Shown here piece after piece: positions 1-9,127 of a stretch of DNA of 64,000 nt. The notes under the pieces were generated by a model that saw only the letters and a list, made by a program, of their open reading frames with translations, ran no database searches and had not been told where the DNA came from. A program made the position numbers and the translations under genes. Location of the stretch: contig JBDLJH010000015.1 in assembly GCA_039714395.1 (NCBI GenBank), positions 15,500 to 79,499 on the forward strand, read 5' to 3'. This DNA comes from JAPHSX01 sp039714395. Its GTDB lineage: Bacteria > Pseudomonadota > Gammaproteobacteria > Thiohalomonadales > Thiohalomonadaceae. Every line of letters starts with the position of its first letter. The first letter of the stretch is position 1.

Positions 1-290
1 TGTAGAAACAGTGACAACTGTGCCGCACCATCCCAACCACTCAGCACCTGCTGCACGTTCTTCAGCAGTACATGCAGCCCGGCAGGCATCGCCAGCGCGA
101 TACCGATCACCGCCACCGTCATCAGGGTGGCGAAGGGCTTTAAAGTGAGCTGTCCAAGAGAGTAGACGAGGGTCTGCAGATGACGCGCAAAATAGTTACG
201 GAGCCAGCCGATAGGGCCCTGGCGCCGTACTCTGGCGCCACTTCGAGCACTGCCTTCCTGCTGCTCGCGGATGGTGCGATTACGCTTCAT
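1..290 (-). CDS. ftsX: Cell division protein FtsX, N-terminal part (cut by window edge)
   Basis: Only the first 96 codons are inside the window. The ATG at 290-288 overlaps the TAA stop of ftsE in a TAATG arrangement, so the two are translationally coupled. The visible protein has a basic cytoplasmic N-terminus, a stretch ending in FARHLQTL, and the first transmembrane segment (about residues 56-77, VAVIGIALAMPAGL), as in FtsX. FtsX is the membrane half of the FtsEX ABC-type complex that controls periplasmic cell-wall hydrolases at the division septum. Identity rests on this N-terminus together with the adjoining ftsE. Confidence 0.93.
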   Translation of the reverse strand, partial: MKRNRTIREQQEGSARSGARVRRQGPIGWLRNYFARHLQTLVYSLGQLTLKPFATLMTVAVIGIALAMPAGLHVLLKNVQQVLSGWDGAAQLSLFL

Positions 291-955
291 TACAATCCAC
301 CTCCTAGCACCATACGTCCCTGATCCAGACGCAGCATGCGGTGCTTCATCTGCTCGATCAGCGCCAGGTCATGGCTGGCAATCAACACCGTGACACCTAC
401 ACGATTAAACTCTTCGAAGATCCCCATGATCTCACGTGAGAGTTCGGGGTCGAGATTGCCGGTAGGCTCATCGGCAAGTAGTAGCGGTGGTTTGTTGATC
501 ACCGCACGGGCGATGCCGACGCGCTGTTGCTCACCACCCGAGAGGGTGATGGGGTAGACCTTCTCCTTGCGCAGCAGTCCCACCTTATCGAGGGCGGCAC
601 GCACCCGCCGCCCAATCTCATCACGGCTGTAGCCGGCGATGATCAGTGGTAGCGCAACATTATCGAAGACGGTGCGGTCGAACAGCAGGCGGTGATCCTG
701 AAAGATGATGCCAATATCGCGGCGGTGATAGGGGATCTTGCGGCGGCTCACCTTGGCCAGGTTCTGCCCGTTAACCACCACCTGCCCGCCGCTGGGGCGC
801 TCGATTAAGGCGATCAATTTCAGCAGGGTAGACTTACCTGCACCGGAGTGACCGGTGAGAAAGGCCATCTCACCCTGGGCAATGTGGAAACTGGTGTCCG
901 ACAAGGCCTCATGGCCGCCGGGGTAACGCTTACTGACATTGGTAAAACGGATCAT
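290..955 (-). CDS. ftsE: Cell division ATP-binding protein FtsE
   Basis: The 221-aa protein is an ABC ATPase of normal FtsE length. Walker A GHSGAGKS is at residues 35-42; the signature LSGGEQQ, Walker B LLLADEPTG and the switch His (ASHD) follow in order. FtsE pairs with FtsX at the divisome and drives activation of septal peptidoglycan hydrolases rather than transport. It lies between ftsY (16 bp upstream) and ftsX (overlapping stop/start), the usual ftsY-ftsE-ftsX operon of gammaproteobacteria. Confidence 0.97.
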   Translation of the reverse strand: MIRFTNVSKRYPGGHEALSDTSFHIAQGEMAFLTGHSGAGKSTLLKLIALIERPSGGQVVVNGQNLAKVSRRKIPYHRRDIGIIFQDHRLLFDRTVFDNVALPLIIAGYSRDEIGRRVRAALDKVGLLRKEKVYPITLSGGEQQRVGIARAVINKPPLLLADEPTGNLDPELSREIMGIFEEFNRVGVTVLIASHDLALIEQMKHRMLRLDQGRMVLGGGL

Positions 956-971
956 TCAGTTAGCCTGCCTA

Positions 972-1994
972 TTACTCAAACAGTGCTTCGATAAACTCCC
1001 CGGCGTTAAATACGCGCAGGTCGTCGATGGTCTCGCCAACACCGATAAAGCGGATTGGAATCCCCATCTTATTGGCGATAGCGAAGATGATGCCTCCCTT
1101 GGCGGTACCGTCAAGCTTGGTCAGGGCGAGGCCGCTCACCGCTACCGCCTGGTGAAACTGCTCCGCCTGATTCAAGGCATTCTGACCCGTGCCGGCATCA
1201 AGTACTAGCAACACCTCGTGGGGGGCCGCATCATCAAGCTTGCCGATCACCCGCCTGACCTTCTTCAGCTCTTCCATCAGGTTGGACTGGGTGTGCAGGC
1301 GTCCGGCAGTATCGGCGATCACCACATCGATATTGCGAGCCTGCGCCGCCTGCACGGCATCATAAATCACCGAGGCCGAGTCGGCCCCGGTGCCCTGGGC
1401 AATAACGGGGATCTCGTTGCGTTCACCCCACACCTGCAACTGCTCTACCGCGGCAGCACGAAAGGTATCACCCGCCGCCAGCATTACCGACTTGCCCTCG
1501 TTTTGCAGACACTTGGCCAGCTTGCCAATAGTAGTGGTCTTACCAGCACCGTTAATACCGACAACCAGAATGACGAATGGGCGATCACTTTTCTCAATCT
1601 GCAGCGGCATGCTTACCGGCTCCAGCATTGCCGCCATATCTTCACGTAGCGCCGCCAACAGGGCCTCGCTATCGGCCAGCTGCTGGCGTGAGACACGCTG
1701 GGTGAGATCGGCAATGATCTTCTGAGTCGCCTCGACGCCCATATCGGCCACCAACAGCTGGGTCTCAATTTCCTCAAGCAGGTCGTCATCGATCTGCTTT
1801 TTACCGAGCAACAGGTCGCTAATACCCTCGGTGAGTGAACCACGAGTACGGCTGAGGCCACTCTTCAGGCGAGCGAACAGCCCCGGTTTTTTTGCCGGCT
1901 CATCTTCAGCACTCTCAACCTGCTGCGACGGCTCAGGGACCCGCTCTGTCGGCTCATCCCCCGACTCTTTACTCTTCTTTCCGAAACCGAACAT
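972..1994 (-). CDS. ftsY: Signal recognition particle receptor FtsY
   Basis: The 340-aa SRP-receptor GTPase docks SRP-ribosome complexes at the inner membrane. A short, charged A domain (about residues 1-35, rich in Glu/Lys/Pro) precedes the N and G domains. The G-domain motifs are GINGAGKTT near residue 147, DTAGR near 229 and TKLDGTAKGG near 292. The A domain is much shorter than in E. coli FtsY, as in many other bacteria. It is the first gene of the minus-strand ftsY-ftsE-ftsX operon. About 180 bp separate its start from the divergent M16 peptidase gene, so the promoter should lie there, although no clear one was recognised. Confidence 0.97.
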   Translation of the reverse strand: MFGFGKKSKESGDEPTERVPEPSQQVESAEDEPAKKPGLFARLKSGLSRTRGSLTEGISDLLLGKKQIDDDLLEEIETQLLVADMGVEATQKIIADLTQRVSRQQLADSEALLAALREDMAAMLEPVSMPLQIEKSDRPFVILVVGINGAGKTTTIGKLAKCLQNEGKSVMLAAGDTFRAAAVEQLQVWGERNEIPVIAQGTGADSASVIYDAVQAAQARNIDVVIADTAGRLHTQSNLMEELKKVRRVIGKLDDAAPHEVLLVLDAGTGQNALNQAEQFHQAVAVSGLALTKLDGTAKGGIIFAIANKMGIPIRFIGVGETIDDLRVFNAGEFIEALFE

Positions 1995-2173
1995 AGTTAT
2001 CTATGGATCTCTTCTCTTAAATTCAGATAGTGTTGAACCTTGCACTGGGGCCGCTGTCTCTGCACAGTAAGATGGCGAGGCCCACTTGGGTGCCTTAAGC
2101 CGGTATCGTATCATTTCACCCCGCGTGGGCGAAACGCGTCGGGACTTAACGACAAACATAACAAGGTATCACT

Positions 2174-3628
2174 ATGCCGATGAAAAAATGGGTCGTACTG
2201 CACGGATTGTTTCTGGGCAGCACATTGCTGGGATTGAGCGCCTGTGGTGGCTCCCCGATAAATGCCAAACCACCGGGTGAGACCCGTCCTGTGGTCACAG
2301 CCTCAACAGCTGTGGAGGAGAGTCACAACCACGCTGTTCACGAGTTCATGCTGGCCAACGGTATGAAGCTAATCGTCAAAGAGGATCATCGCGCCCCGGT
2401 GGTGGTGTCACAGATTTGGTACAAGGTAGGTGCCAGTTACGAGCACATCGGCATTACCGGTGTCTCACACGTGCTGGAGCACATGATGTTCAAGGGCACC
2501 AAAAAACACCCGCCGGGGGAGTTCTCACGCATCATCTCCGAAAACGGCGGGCGCGAAAACGCCTTCACCGGACGCGATTACACCTCCTATTTCCAGCAGT
2601 TAGAGAAGAGCCGTCTGCCCATCGCCTTCGAGCTGGAGGCAGATCGCATGCGTAACCTCCACCTGCAGGAGGAGGAGTTTCAGAAAGAACGCAATGTAGT
2701 GGTAGAAGAGCGCCGCCTGCGTACCGAGGATAAGCCCAGCGCCCTGACCTATGAGAAATTCATGGCGACCGCGTTTCAGGTCAACCCCTATCACAACCCG
2801 GTGATCGGCTGGATGGATGATCTGCAGAGCCTCACCCTTGAAGATCTGCACAGCTGGTATCGCACCTGGTACTCCCCCAATAATGCGACCCTGGTAGTGG
2901 TCGGTGATGTACAGCCACAGGCGGTGCGTGCCCTGGCACAACAACACTTCGGACGTATCCCGCCCAGCACCCTGCCCGCGCAAAAACCACGCCGCGAACC
3001 GCCACAACTGGGCGAGCGCCGTGTCACCGTGCAGGCCCCCGCCGAGGTTCCGGTGCTGATCATGGGCTACAAGACCCCGGTGCTGCACACCACCGATGAG
3101 CCCTGGAAGGCCTATGCTCTGGAGGTGCTGGCCAATGTTCTTGACGGTGGCGACAGCGCCCGCATCAGCCGTGAGCTGATACGCGGCAAGGCGATCGCCG
3201 CCAGCGCAGGGGCCGGTTACGACCTCAGCGCCCGCCACGATAGTCTGTTGACCCTGGAGGGCACTCCGGCACAGGGGCAGAAGATCGCAACTGTAGAGCA
3301 GGCACTACGTGAACAGGTAGCCCGCCTGCATCGTGAGCGAGTAAGCGCGAAGGAGCTCTCTCGCATCAAGGCCCAGGTAACCGCCGCCAAGGTCTATGAA
3401 CTCGACTCCGTCTTCTACCAGGCGATGCACATCGGCATGCTCGAGACAGTGGGGCTGGAGTGGCAGGAGGCAGAACGCTACGCCGAGCGCATTAACGCCG
3501 TTACCGCTGAGCAAGTACAACAGGTGGCCCGTGAGTTCCTGACTGAAGAGAACCTCACCGTTGCCATCCTCAAACCCCTGCCGATCAGCAGCCAGTCAAA
3601 AAAGGTAGGCCGCCATGTCAGCCACTAA
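2174..3628 (+). CDS. M16 family zinc peptidase (lipoprotein), active subunit
   Basis: The 484-aa protein starts with a lipoprotein signal (LGLSAC, lipidated Cys24), so it is probably anchored in the envelope facing the periplasm. The inverted zinc motif of pitrilysin-type peptidases, HVLEH, is at residues 99-103, and the downstream acidic ligand is in VVVEERR near residue 176. The rest matches the two M16 half-domains. An AAGG Shine-Dalgarno lies 7 nt before the chosen ATG. The next gene overlaps by 14 bp and encodes a second M16 protein without the zinc motif. The pair resembles the catalytic/non-catalytic M16 heterodimers of proteobacteria; the substrate is not known. Confidence 0.9.
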   Translation: MPMKKWVVLHGLFLGSTLLGLSACGGSPINAKPPGETRPVVTASTAVEESHNHAVHEFMLANGMKLIVKEDHRAPVVVSQIWYKVGASYEHIGITGVSHVLEHMMFKGTKKHPPGEFSRIISENGGRENAFTGRDYTSYFQQLEKSRLPIAFELEADRMRNLHLQEEEFQKERNVVVEERRLRTEDKPSALTYEKFMATAFQVNPYHNPVIGWMDDLQSLTLEDLHSWYRTWYSPNNATLVVVGDVQPQAVRALAQQHFGRIPPSTLPAQKPRREPPQLGERRVTVQAPAEVPVLIMGYKTPVLHTTDEPWKAYALEVLANVLDGGDSARISRELIRGKAIAASAGAGYDLSARHDSLLTLEGTPAQGQKIATVEQALREQVARLHRERVSAKELSRIKAQVTAAKVYELDSVFYQAMHIGMLETVGLEWQEAERYAERINAVTAEQVQQVAREFLTEENLTVAILKPLPISSQSKKVGRHVSH

Positions 3629-4922
3629 ACGACTCTTCACCCTCTGTGCCGCCCTGCTACTCAGCGGCATCGCTACCGCCAACCCCAACATCCAGCACTG
3701 GCAGACCAGCAACGGCGCCCGGGTCTACTTTGTCCCCGCACCGGAGCTACCAATGGTCGATGTGCGTGTTACATTTAATGCCGGCAGCGCCCGCGATGGC
3801 GACAAGCCGGGGCTGGCAATGCTTACCAACGGGATGCTCGAGGAGGGTGCAGGCAAACTCAACGCCAACGCTATTGCAGAACAATTTGACCGTCTCGGCG
3901 CCAACACCTCTTTCGGCTCACTACGCGACATGGCCACCGCCAGCCTGCGTAGCCTCAGCGACGAGAAACTGCTGCAACCTGCAGTGGAGACCTTCGCCCA
4001 GCTGCTGCGTGAGCCAAGTTTCCCTGCCGATGCGCTGGAGCGGGTGCGTAAACAGATGCTGGTGGGACTGCGCCACGAAAGCCAGTCACCAGGCAGCCTC
4101 GGCAGCAAGGCATTTTACCGTGCCCTCTACAACGACCACCCCTACGCCAGCTCCTCCTCCGGCACCATGAAGAGCGTACTCGGCCTAAGCCGTCGTGAGG
4201 TACAGGCATTCCACCGACACTACTACGTTGGAAATAATGCGGTAGTCGCCATCGTTGGTGCCGTTACGCGTAAACGTGCAGAGAAACTGGCCGAGCAGGT
4301 AGTCGGCACCCTGTCCGCAGGCAAGGCAGCACCGGCACTGCCCGCCGCTGATGCTCTACAGAAGGCAAGCAGCCAGCACATTGAGCACCCGGCCACGCAG
4401 ACCCATGTACTGCTGGGTCAGCCCGGAATGCGTCGCGGTGATGCCGACTACTTCGCCCTCTACATTGGTAATCACATCCTTGGTGGTAGCGGTCTGGTCT
4501 CACGCATCAGCGATGAGATCCGCGAAAAACGCGGTCTCTCCTACAGCGCCTATAGTTACTTCTCACCGATGGCCGCGGAGGGTCCCTATCTGCTCAGCCT
4601 GCAAACCAAAACCGAGAGCACCGAGGAGGCACTAACGGTGCTGCGCGCCACCCTGGCTCGCTTTATCGCAGATGGGCCCAGTGAGGCCGAACTAATTGCC
4701 TCTAAGAAAAACATCACTGGCGGCTTCGCCCTGAATGTCGACTCCAATAAGGACATCCTCGGCTATATCGCGATGATTGGTTTCTACGGACTGCCGCTCA
4801 ACTACCTCGACAGCTTTATCGAGCGGGTCAATGCGGTCACCGTATCGCAGATCCATGACGCCTTTAAGCGCCGCATCCATCCTGACAAAATGGTGTTAAT
4901 CACCGTCGGTGAAAACGGCTAG
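3615..4922 (+). CDS. M16 family peptidase-like protein, non-catalytic partner
   Basis: This 435-aa protein has a cleavable signal peptide (to about residue 22, ATA-NPN) and the M16 fold, but no HxxEH: the position reads NGMLEEG. It should therefore not bind zinc or cleave peptides by itself. Such subunits normally build the closed chamber with the active partner, here the gene immediately upstream, which it overlaps by 14 bp in another frame. The C-terminal half has the conserved M16 stretch SDEIREKRGLSYS. Periplasmic location and heterodimer formation are inferences from the signal peptide and from family knowledge. Confidence 0.87.
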   Translation: MSATKRLFTLCAALLLSGIATANPNIQHWQTSNGARVYFVPAPELPMVDVRVTFNAGSARDGDKPGLAMLTNGMLEEGAGKLNANAIAEQFDRLGANTSFGSLRDMATASLRSLSDEKLLQPAVETFAQLLREPSFPADALERVRKQMLVGLRHESQSPGSLGSKAFYRALYNDHPYASSSSGTMKSVLGLSRREVQAFHRHYYVGNNAVVAIVGAVTRKRAEKLAEQVVGTLSAGKAAPALPAADALQKASSQHIEHPATQTHVLLGQPGMRRGDADYFALYIGNHILGGSGLVSRISDEIREKRGLSYSAYSYFSPMAAEGPYLLSLQTKTESTEEALTVLRATLARFIADGPSEAELIASKKNITGGFALNVDSNKDILGYIAMIGFYGLPLNYLDSFIERVNAVTVSQIHDAFKRRIHPDKMVLITVGENG

Positions 4923-4924
4923 CC

Positions 4925-5494
4925 ATGGCGCAACGGGCAGGCAACCAGCTGCGCATCATTGGCGGCAGCTGGCGCGGTCGCAAACTGCAATTCCCCGACG
5001 TGGAGGGGCTGCGCCCCACCACCGACCGGGTTCGTGAGACTCTCTTCAACTGGCTGCAACCAATAATCCACGGCTCACGCTGTCTCGACCTGTTCGCGGG
5101 CAGTGGTGCACTGGGACTGGAGGCACTCTCTCGCGGTGCCACTGCAGTGAGCTTCATCGATAGTGATGGGCTCGCCGTGCGCTCTCTTAAGGAGAACCTC
5201 TCCCTGCTCAAAGATGAGCACGGCACAGTAATACAGAGCGATGCTCTCGCCTTTCTGCGCGGTGCTGCTCCTGCACAGCCCTTCGATATCGTGTTTCTTG
5301 ATCCCCCTTTCCGTAGGGCCTTACTACAACCCTGCCTGGAGCAGCTATGCCAGGACGGCTGGCTCAGTGAAAACGCACGTATCTACCTGGAGGTGGAGCA
5401 GGAGCTGGGCGAGCCTGAGCTGCCCCCGGGGTGGGAGATGGTACGCAGTAAAAAAGCCGGGCAGGTGATCTACGGGCTCGCCGCCCCACTCTAG
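4925..5494 (+). CDS. rsmD: 16S rRNA (guanine(966)-N(2))-methyltransferase RsmD
   Basis: The 189-aa SAM-dependent methyltransferase modifies G966 of 16S rRNA in the small ribosomal subunit. It has the RsmD N-terminal signature RIIGGSWRGRKL, the SAM-binding motif I LDLFAGSGALGLEA near residue 56, and the catalytic-site motif FLDPPF near residue 122 (N6/N2-type DPPF). Length is normal. The ATG follows the M16 stop by 2 bp, so it belongs to the same operon; coaD follows after 36 bp. The rsmD-coaD pairing is common in bacteria. Confidence 0.96.
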   Translation: MAQRAGNQLRIIGGSWRGRKLQFPDVEGLRPTTDRVRETLFNWLQPIIHGSRCLDLFAGSGALGLEALSRGATAVSFIDSDGLAVRSLKENLSLLKDEHGTVIQSDALAFLRGAAPAQPFDIVFLDPPFRRALLQPCLEQLCQDGWLSENARIYLEVEQELGEPELPPGWEMVRSKKAGQVIYGLAAPL

Positions 5495-5530
5495 TGTTAT
5501 GATCCGTGCATTGTCTGCCTCGAGAACACC

Positions 5531-6007
5531 ATGACCATTGCCATCTATCCGGGAACCTTCGACCCCATCACCAACGGCCATAGCGACCTGATCCAGCGAG
5601 CCTCGCAGATCTTTGAGCAGGTTATCGTCGCCATCGCCGCCAACCCCAAGAAGACTCCACTGTTCAGTCTTGAGGAGCGTGTGGAGATGGCAGAGGGGGC
5701 GCTATCCACACTGGAGAATGTCGAGGTCTGTGGCTTCGACAGCCTGCTCGCCAATTTTGCTGCCGAGCGTGGCGCCAAGGTGATCCTGCGCGGTCTGCGT
5801 GCGGTCTCTGACTTTGAGTACGAATTCCAGCTGGCGGGGATGAATCGCCGCCTGGCCCCCGATGTGGAAACCATGTTCCTGACCCCTGCCGAGACCTACA
5901 CCTTCCTCTCCTCCAGCCTGGTAAAAGAGGTCGCAGAACTCGGTGGCGACGTCAGTGAATTTGTCGATGCGAAAGTCGGGGCTGCATTGGACAATAGATT
6001 GCGCTAA
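5531..6007 (+). CDS. coaD: Phosphopantetheine adenylyltransferase
   Basis: The 158-aa enzyme transfers AMP from ATP to 4'-phosphopantetheine, the fourth step of coenzyme A synthesis. The nucleotidyltransferase signature GTFDPITNGH is at residues 8-17 (T/HxGH class). The RGLRAVSDFEYE stretch and the C-terminal SSSLVKEVA (equivalent of ISSTxVR) are present. Length is typical of bacterial CoaD. It lies between rsmD and the ferredoxin gene, a conserved arrangement. Confidence 0.97.
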   Translation: MTIAIYPGTFDPITNGHSDLIQRASQIFEQVIVAIAANPKKTPLFSLEERVEMAEGALSTLENVEVCGFDSLLANFAAERGAKVILRGLRAVSDFEYEFQLAGMNRRLAPDVETMFLTPAETYTFLSSSLVKEVAELGGDVSEFVDAKVGAALDNRLR

Positions 6008-6057
6008 TATACGGCGGCTTAACTGCTCGCTTTCAAAATTGCTGGAGGAAAAGTGCG

Positions 6058-6306
6058 ATGGCACTGATGATTACCGACGAATGTATCAACTGTGACGTCT
6101 GTGAGCCTGAGTGCCCCAATGGCGCTATCTCTCAGGGTGACGAGATCTATGAGATCGACCCCAATCTCTGCACCGAGTGTGTCGGTCACTACGACGAACC
6201 CCAGTGCGTCGAAGTCTGCCCGGTAGACTGCATCCCCAGCGACCCGGAGCATGAGGAGAGCAAAGAGGTGCTACAAGCGAAATACGAGAAGCTACAGGCA
6301 GAATAA
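6058..6306 (+). CDS. YfhL-family 2[4Fe-4S] ferredoxin
   Basis: The 82-aa ferredoxin has a first cluster motif CINCDVCEPEC at residues 9-19 and a second set starting at Cys38 (CTECVG...C...C). The eight-residue insert between the second and third Cys of the second cluster and the C-terminal helix beyond residue 60 are typical of the YfhL/Allochromatium-type ferredoxins, which have low-potential clusters. It is cytoplasmic and carries single electrons; the partner is not visible here. A GGAGG Shine-Dalgarno precedes the ATG, and a strong terminator 20 bp after the stop closes the operon. Confidence 0.95.
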   Translation: MALMITDECINCDVCEPECPNGAISQGDEIYEIDPNLCTECVGHYDEPQCVEVCPVDCIPSDPEHEESKEVLQAKYEKLQAE

Positions 6307-6326
6307 GTCTCACTGCCTGCACAAAG

Positions 6327-6349
6327 AAAGGCCCTTCGGGGCCTTTTTT
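6327..6349 (+). terminator. Rho-independent terminator after the ferredoxin gene
   Basis: A perfect 8-bp stem AAAGGCCC / GGGCCTTT with a TTCG loop runs into T residues. It lies 20 bp after the ferredoxin stop and ends the plus-strand M16-rsmD-coaD-ferredoxin run. Confidence 0.93.
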
Positions 6350-6435
6350 GTTGTCTATTGAGTTACATACCAGCTCTGGAACTTCTCATCAGCTCACTCT
6401 ACCCTTGTCATATCGACTCAATACGGAATATCACC

Positions 6436-8097
6436 ATGCCTGCCCTGTACCGCTTATTGCTGCTTCTACTGCTACTCCCCTCACTAAGCGTTGCCGTCGC
6501 ACCGAACCATAATGCCATTGCCACAGCCCACCCGCTCGCCACTGAGGCAGGACAACAGATCCTTGCCGCAGGCGGCAATGCCTTCGATGCTACCGTGACG
6601 GTAAGTGCCGTATTAGCTGTGGTTGAGCCCTATAGCTCCGGGTTTGGTGGTGGTGGTTTCTGGCTACTACATCGTAAGGATGGCCACGAGGTGATGGTGG
6701 ACGGTCGTGAGACCGCCCCCGCTCAGGCGCATCGGGATATGTATCTGGATGAGAGCGGTGAGATCATCCCCGGACTCTCCATGAATGGTCCGCTGGCCGC
6801 GGGAATCCCCGGCGAGCCCGCTGCACTGGCCCACATCGCCAGCAACTACGGCAATCTGCCACTGAACAAGACCCTGGCCCCGGCAATTCGCCTGGCCCGC
6901 AAGGGTTTTGCCGTCACCCCCCACTATCGCAAGATGGCTGGCTGGCGAAAAACGACCCTGAACGCCTCGCCCGAGGCAGCAGCTACCTTTCTTGTCGCCG
7001 GAGAGGTGCCCGAACTTGGCACTATCATCCGCCAGCCACAGCTGGCCACAACGCTGGAGGCCCTGGCCAAATACGGTCACGATGGCTTTTACCGTGGGAG
7101 GGTGGCACAGACCATGGTAAAGGCCGTGCAGGCCAATGGTGGGATCTGGAGCATGGAGGATCTGGCTGGCTACCGGGTGATCGAACGCAAACCACTAACC
7201 GGGCGCTACGGTGACTTTGCCATCACCAGCGTGCCACCTCCCTCCTCAGGCGGTGTAGCCCTGATTACCATGCTAAATATGCTGCAACAACTCGGTTATG
7301 CCGAGGCCAGCCAGGCCCAACGCACTCATCTACTGGTAGAGGTAATGCGCCGTGCCTACCGCGACCGTGCCCACCACCTGGGCGATAGTGATTTTGTCGA
7401 GGTGCCCGTTGCACAGCTCACCTCAATCGAGCATGCAAAAGGGCTTAGCGCTGGCATCAATCGTAAACGCTCCACGCCCAGCAGCACTCTACCCGGCTAT
7501 GGTGCACCAGAGGGAGGTAACGACACCACGCACTTCTCCATCCTCGACAGGGAGGGCAACTACGTTGCTGCCACCCTTAGCATCAACTACCCCTTCGGTT
7601 CCGGCTTTGTCGCCGGTAACAGCGGGGTCCTGCTCAACGACGAGATGGATGATTTCTCAGCCAAACCTGGCGTACCCAATGCCTACGGTCTGGTTGGAGC
7701 AAGCGCCAATGCCATTGCACCGGGCAAACGCATGCTCTCCAGCATGTCTCCCAGTTTTGTTAGCGGTCCTGCGGGCACAGCGATCCTCGGTACCCCCGGT
7801 GGCAGTCGCATTATTACCATGGTGCTATTGGGGATGCTGGAGTTTTTTGATGGTAAAGGTGTGGAGGCATGGGTCACACAGCCTCGCATCCACCACCAAT
7901 ACCTGCCCGATATCCTGTTCCATGAGCCCAATGCCCTCAGCTCCTCATTAGTCAACATATTGGAAAAACGCGGTCACCAACTTAAGGCTGCCGACTCACG
8001 CTGGGGCAATATGCAGGCTATCTACTGGGACAGAAAATCCGGTCAGGTCGATGCTGCCAGTGACCCCCGTGGAGAAGGGGCGGCCTCGGTACGCTGA
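6436..8097 (+). CDS. ggt: Gamma-glutamyltransferase (proenzyme)
   Basis: An Ntn-type periplasmic enzyme that cleaves or transfers the gamma-glutamyl group of glutathione. I place the start at the ATG at 6436 (553 aa), because it directly precedes a clean signal peptide (basic residue, Leu-rich core, SVAVA). The frame stays open upstream to a TTG at 6358 inside the terminator region, which is an unlikely start. The catalytic Thr that becomes the N-terminus of the small subunit after autocleavage is in GNDTTHFS. The glycine-rich GFGGGGF near residue 75 and the small-subunit GTPGGSRI motif are present. It has no obvious operon partner. Confidence 0.93.
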   Translation: MPALYRLLLLLLLLPSLSVAVAPNHNAIATAHPLATEAGQQILAAGGNAFDATVTVSAVLAVVEPYSSGFGGGGFWLLHRKDGHEVMVDGRETAPAQAHRDMYLDESGEIIPGLSMNGPLAAGIPGEPAALAHIASNYGNLPLNKTLAPAIRLARKGFAVTPHYRKMAGWRKTTLNASPEAAATFLVAGEVPELGTIIRQPQLATTLEALAKYGHDGFYRGRVAQTMVKAVQANGGIWSMEDLAGYRVIERKPLTGRYGDFAITSVPPPSSGGVALITMLNMLQQLGYAEASQAQRTHLLVEVMRRAYRDRAHHLGDSDFVEVPVAQLTSIEHAKGLSAGINRKRSTPSSTLPGYGAPEGGNDTTHFSILDREGNYVAATLSINYPFGSGFVAGNSGVLLNDEMDDFSAKPGVPNAYGLVGASANAIAPGKRMLSSMSPSFVSGPAGTAILGTPGGSRIITMVLLGMLEFFDGKGVEAWVTQPRIHHQYLPDILFHEPNALSSSLVNILEKRGHQLKAADSRWGNMQAIYWDRKSGQVDAASDPRGEGAASVR

Positions 8098-8167
8098 CAT
8101 CGTTTGACTTAGCCGCAACGAGTAATTAATGTCGCCAGGAATGGATAATAAAAACGGATAATATGAA

Positions 8168-9127
8168 ATGAGTCATTACGATGTCTTCAATGGTGATGCT
8201 GACGGCCTGTGCTCCCTGCAGCAGATGCGCCTACACAACCCCATAGACGATGCGGTGCTGGTCACGGGTGTAAAACGTGATATCTCCCTGCTACATCGTG
8301 TAGAGGCGGGTGAGGGCGAATCCATCACCGTGCTTGATATCTCTCTGGACAAAAACCGTGATGATCTGATCCGACTGCTGGATGCGGGCTGTACCATTGA
8401 ATACATTGATCACCACTTTGCCGGTGAGATCCCCCGCCACCCGCAGCTAACCACCACCATAGATACCTCGCCAGAGACCTGCACCAGTTTATTAATCAAT
8501 AATGCTATCAATGGGGCTCACCGTGGCTGGGCCGTGGCCGGAGCCTTTGGCGATAATTTTCATGACGCTGCACGCCGTACCGCCGTGCCGATGGGGCTTG
8601 ATGCCGAGCAGCTAGAGGCGTTGAGCGAACTGGGAACATACCTTAACTACAACGGCTACGGCACCGATATCAACGACCTGCTTTTTCACCCTGAATCACT
8701 CGCCATGGCAATACGACCCTACAGTGACCCCCTCGACTTTATTGCCAATGAGAAGGCCTATCAGGTCCTGCGCAATGGCTATCAAGACGACATGGGGCGT
8801 GCTGAGGCGCTCCGGCCCGAAGATGAGAGTGAGAAAACGGCGCTATTTATCCTGCCCGACGAACCCTGGGCTCGTCGTGTCAGCGGCGTCTACAGCAACC
8901 TGCTGGCACGTGTCTACCCGGAGCGCGCGCACGCCATCCTCACTCGCATGGATAATGGCAACTTCCGTATCAGTGTACGCGCACCACTCAGTACACGACA
9001 GGGTGCAGATCTATTGTGCCGGGAATTTCCTAACGGGGGGGGAAGACAAGCCGCTGCGGGAATTAACGAATTGCCTGCGGAACAGTTTAACTATTTCTTA
9101 ACGCGCTTTCGTGCTGTTTTCAGCTAA
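8168..9127 (+). CDS. DHH family phosphoesterase
   Basis: The 319-aa protein has the DHH-family N-terminal metal-binding motifs: FNGDADG (residues 8-14), a second Asp in VLDISLD, and YIDHH near residue 80. The C-terminus carries a DHHA1-like GGGRQAAAGI motif, with Arg where His is usual. The family hydrolyses phosphodiester bonds in oligonucleotides, cyclic dinucleotides or polyphosphate; this subgroup has no assigned substrate. Its stop overlaps that of the GGDEF-EAL gene tail to tail. A role in breaking down signalling nucleotides is possible from the neighbourhood but unproven. Confidence 0.85.
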   Translation: MSHYDVFNGDADGLCSLQQMRLHNPIDDAVLVTGVKRDISLLHRVEAGEGESITVLDISLDKNRDDLIRLLDAGCTIEYIDHHFAGEIPRHPQLTTTIDTSPETCTSLLINNAINGAHRGWAVAGAFGDNFHDAARRTAVPMGLDAEQLEALSELGTYLNYNGYGTDINDLLFHPESLAMAIRPYSDPLDFIANEKAYQVLRNGYQDDMGRAEALRPEDESEKTALFILPDEPWARRVSGVYSNLLARVYPERAHAILTRMDNGNFRISVRAPLSTRQGADLLCREFPNGGGRQAAAGINELPAEQFNYFLTRFRAVFS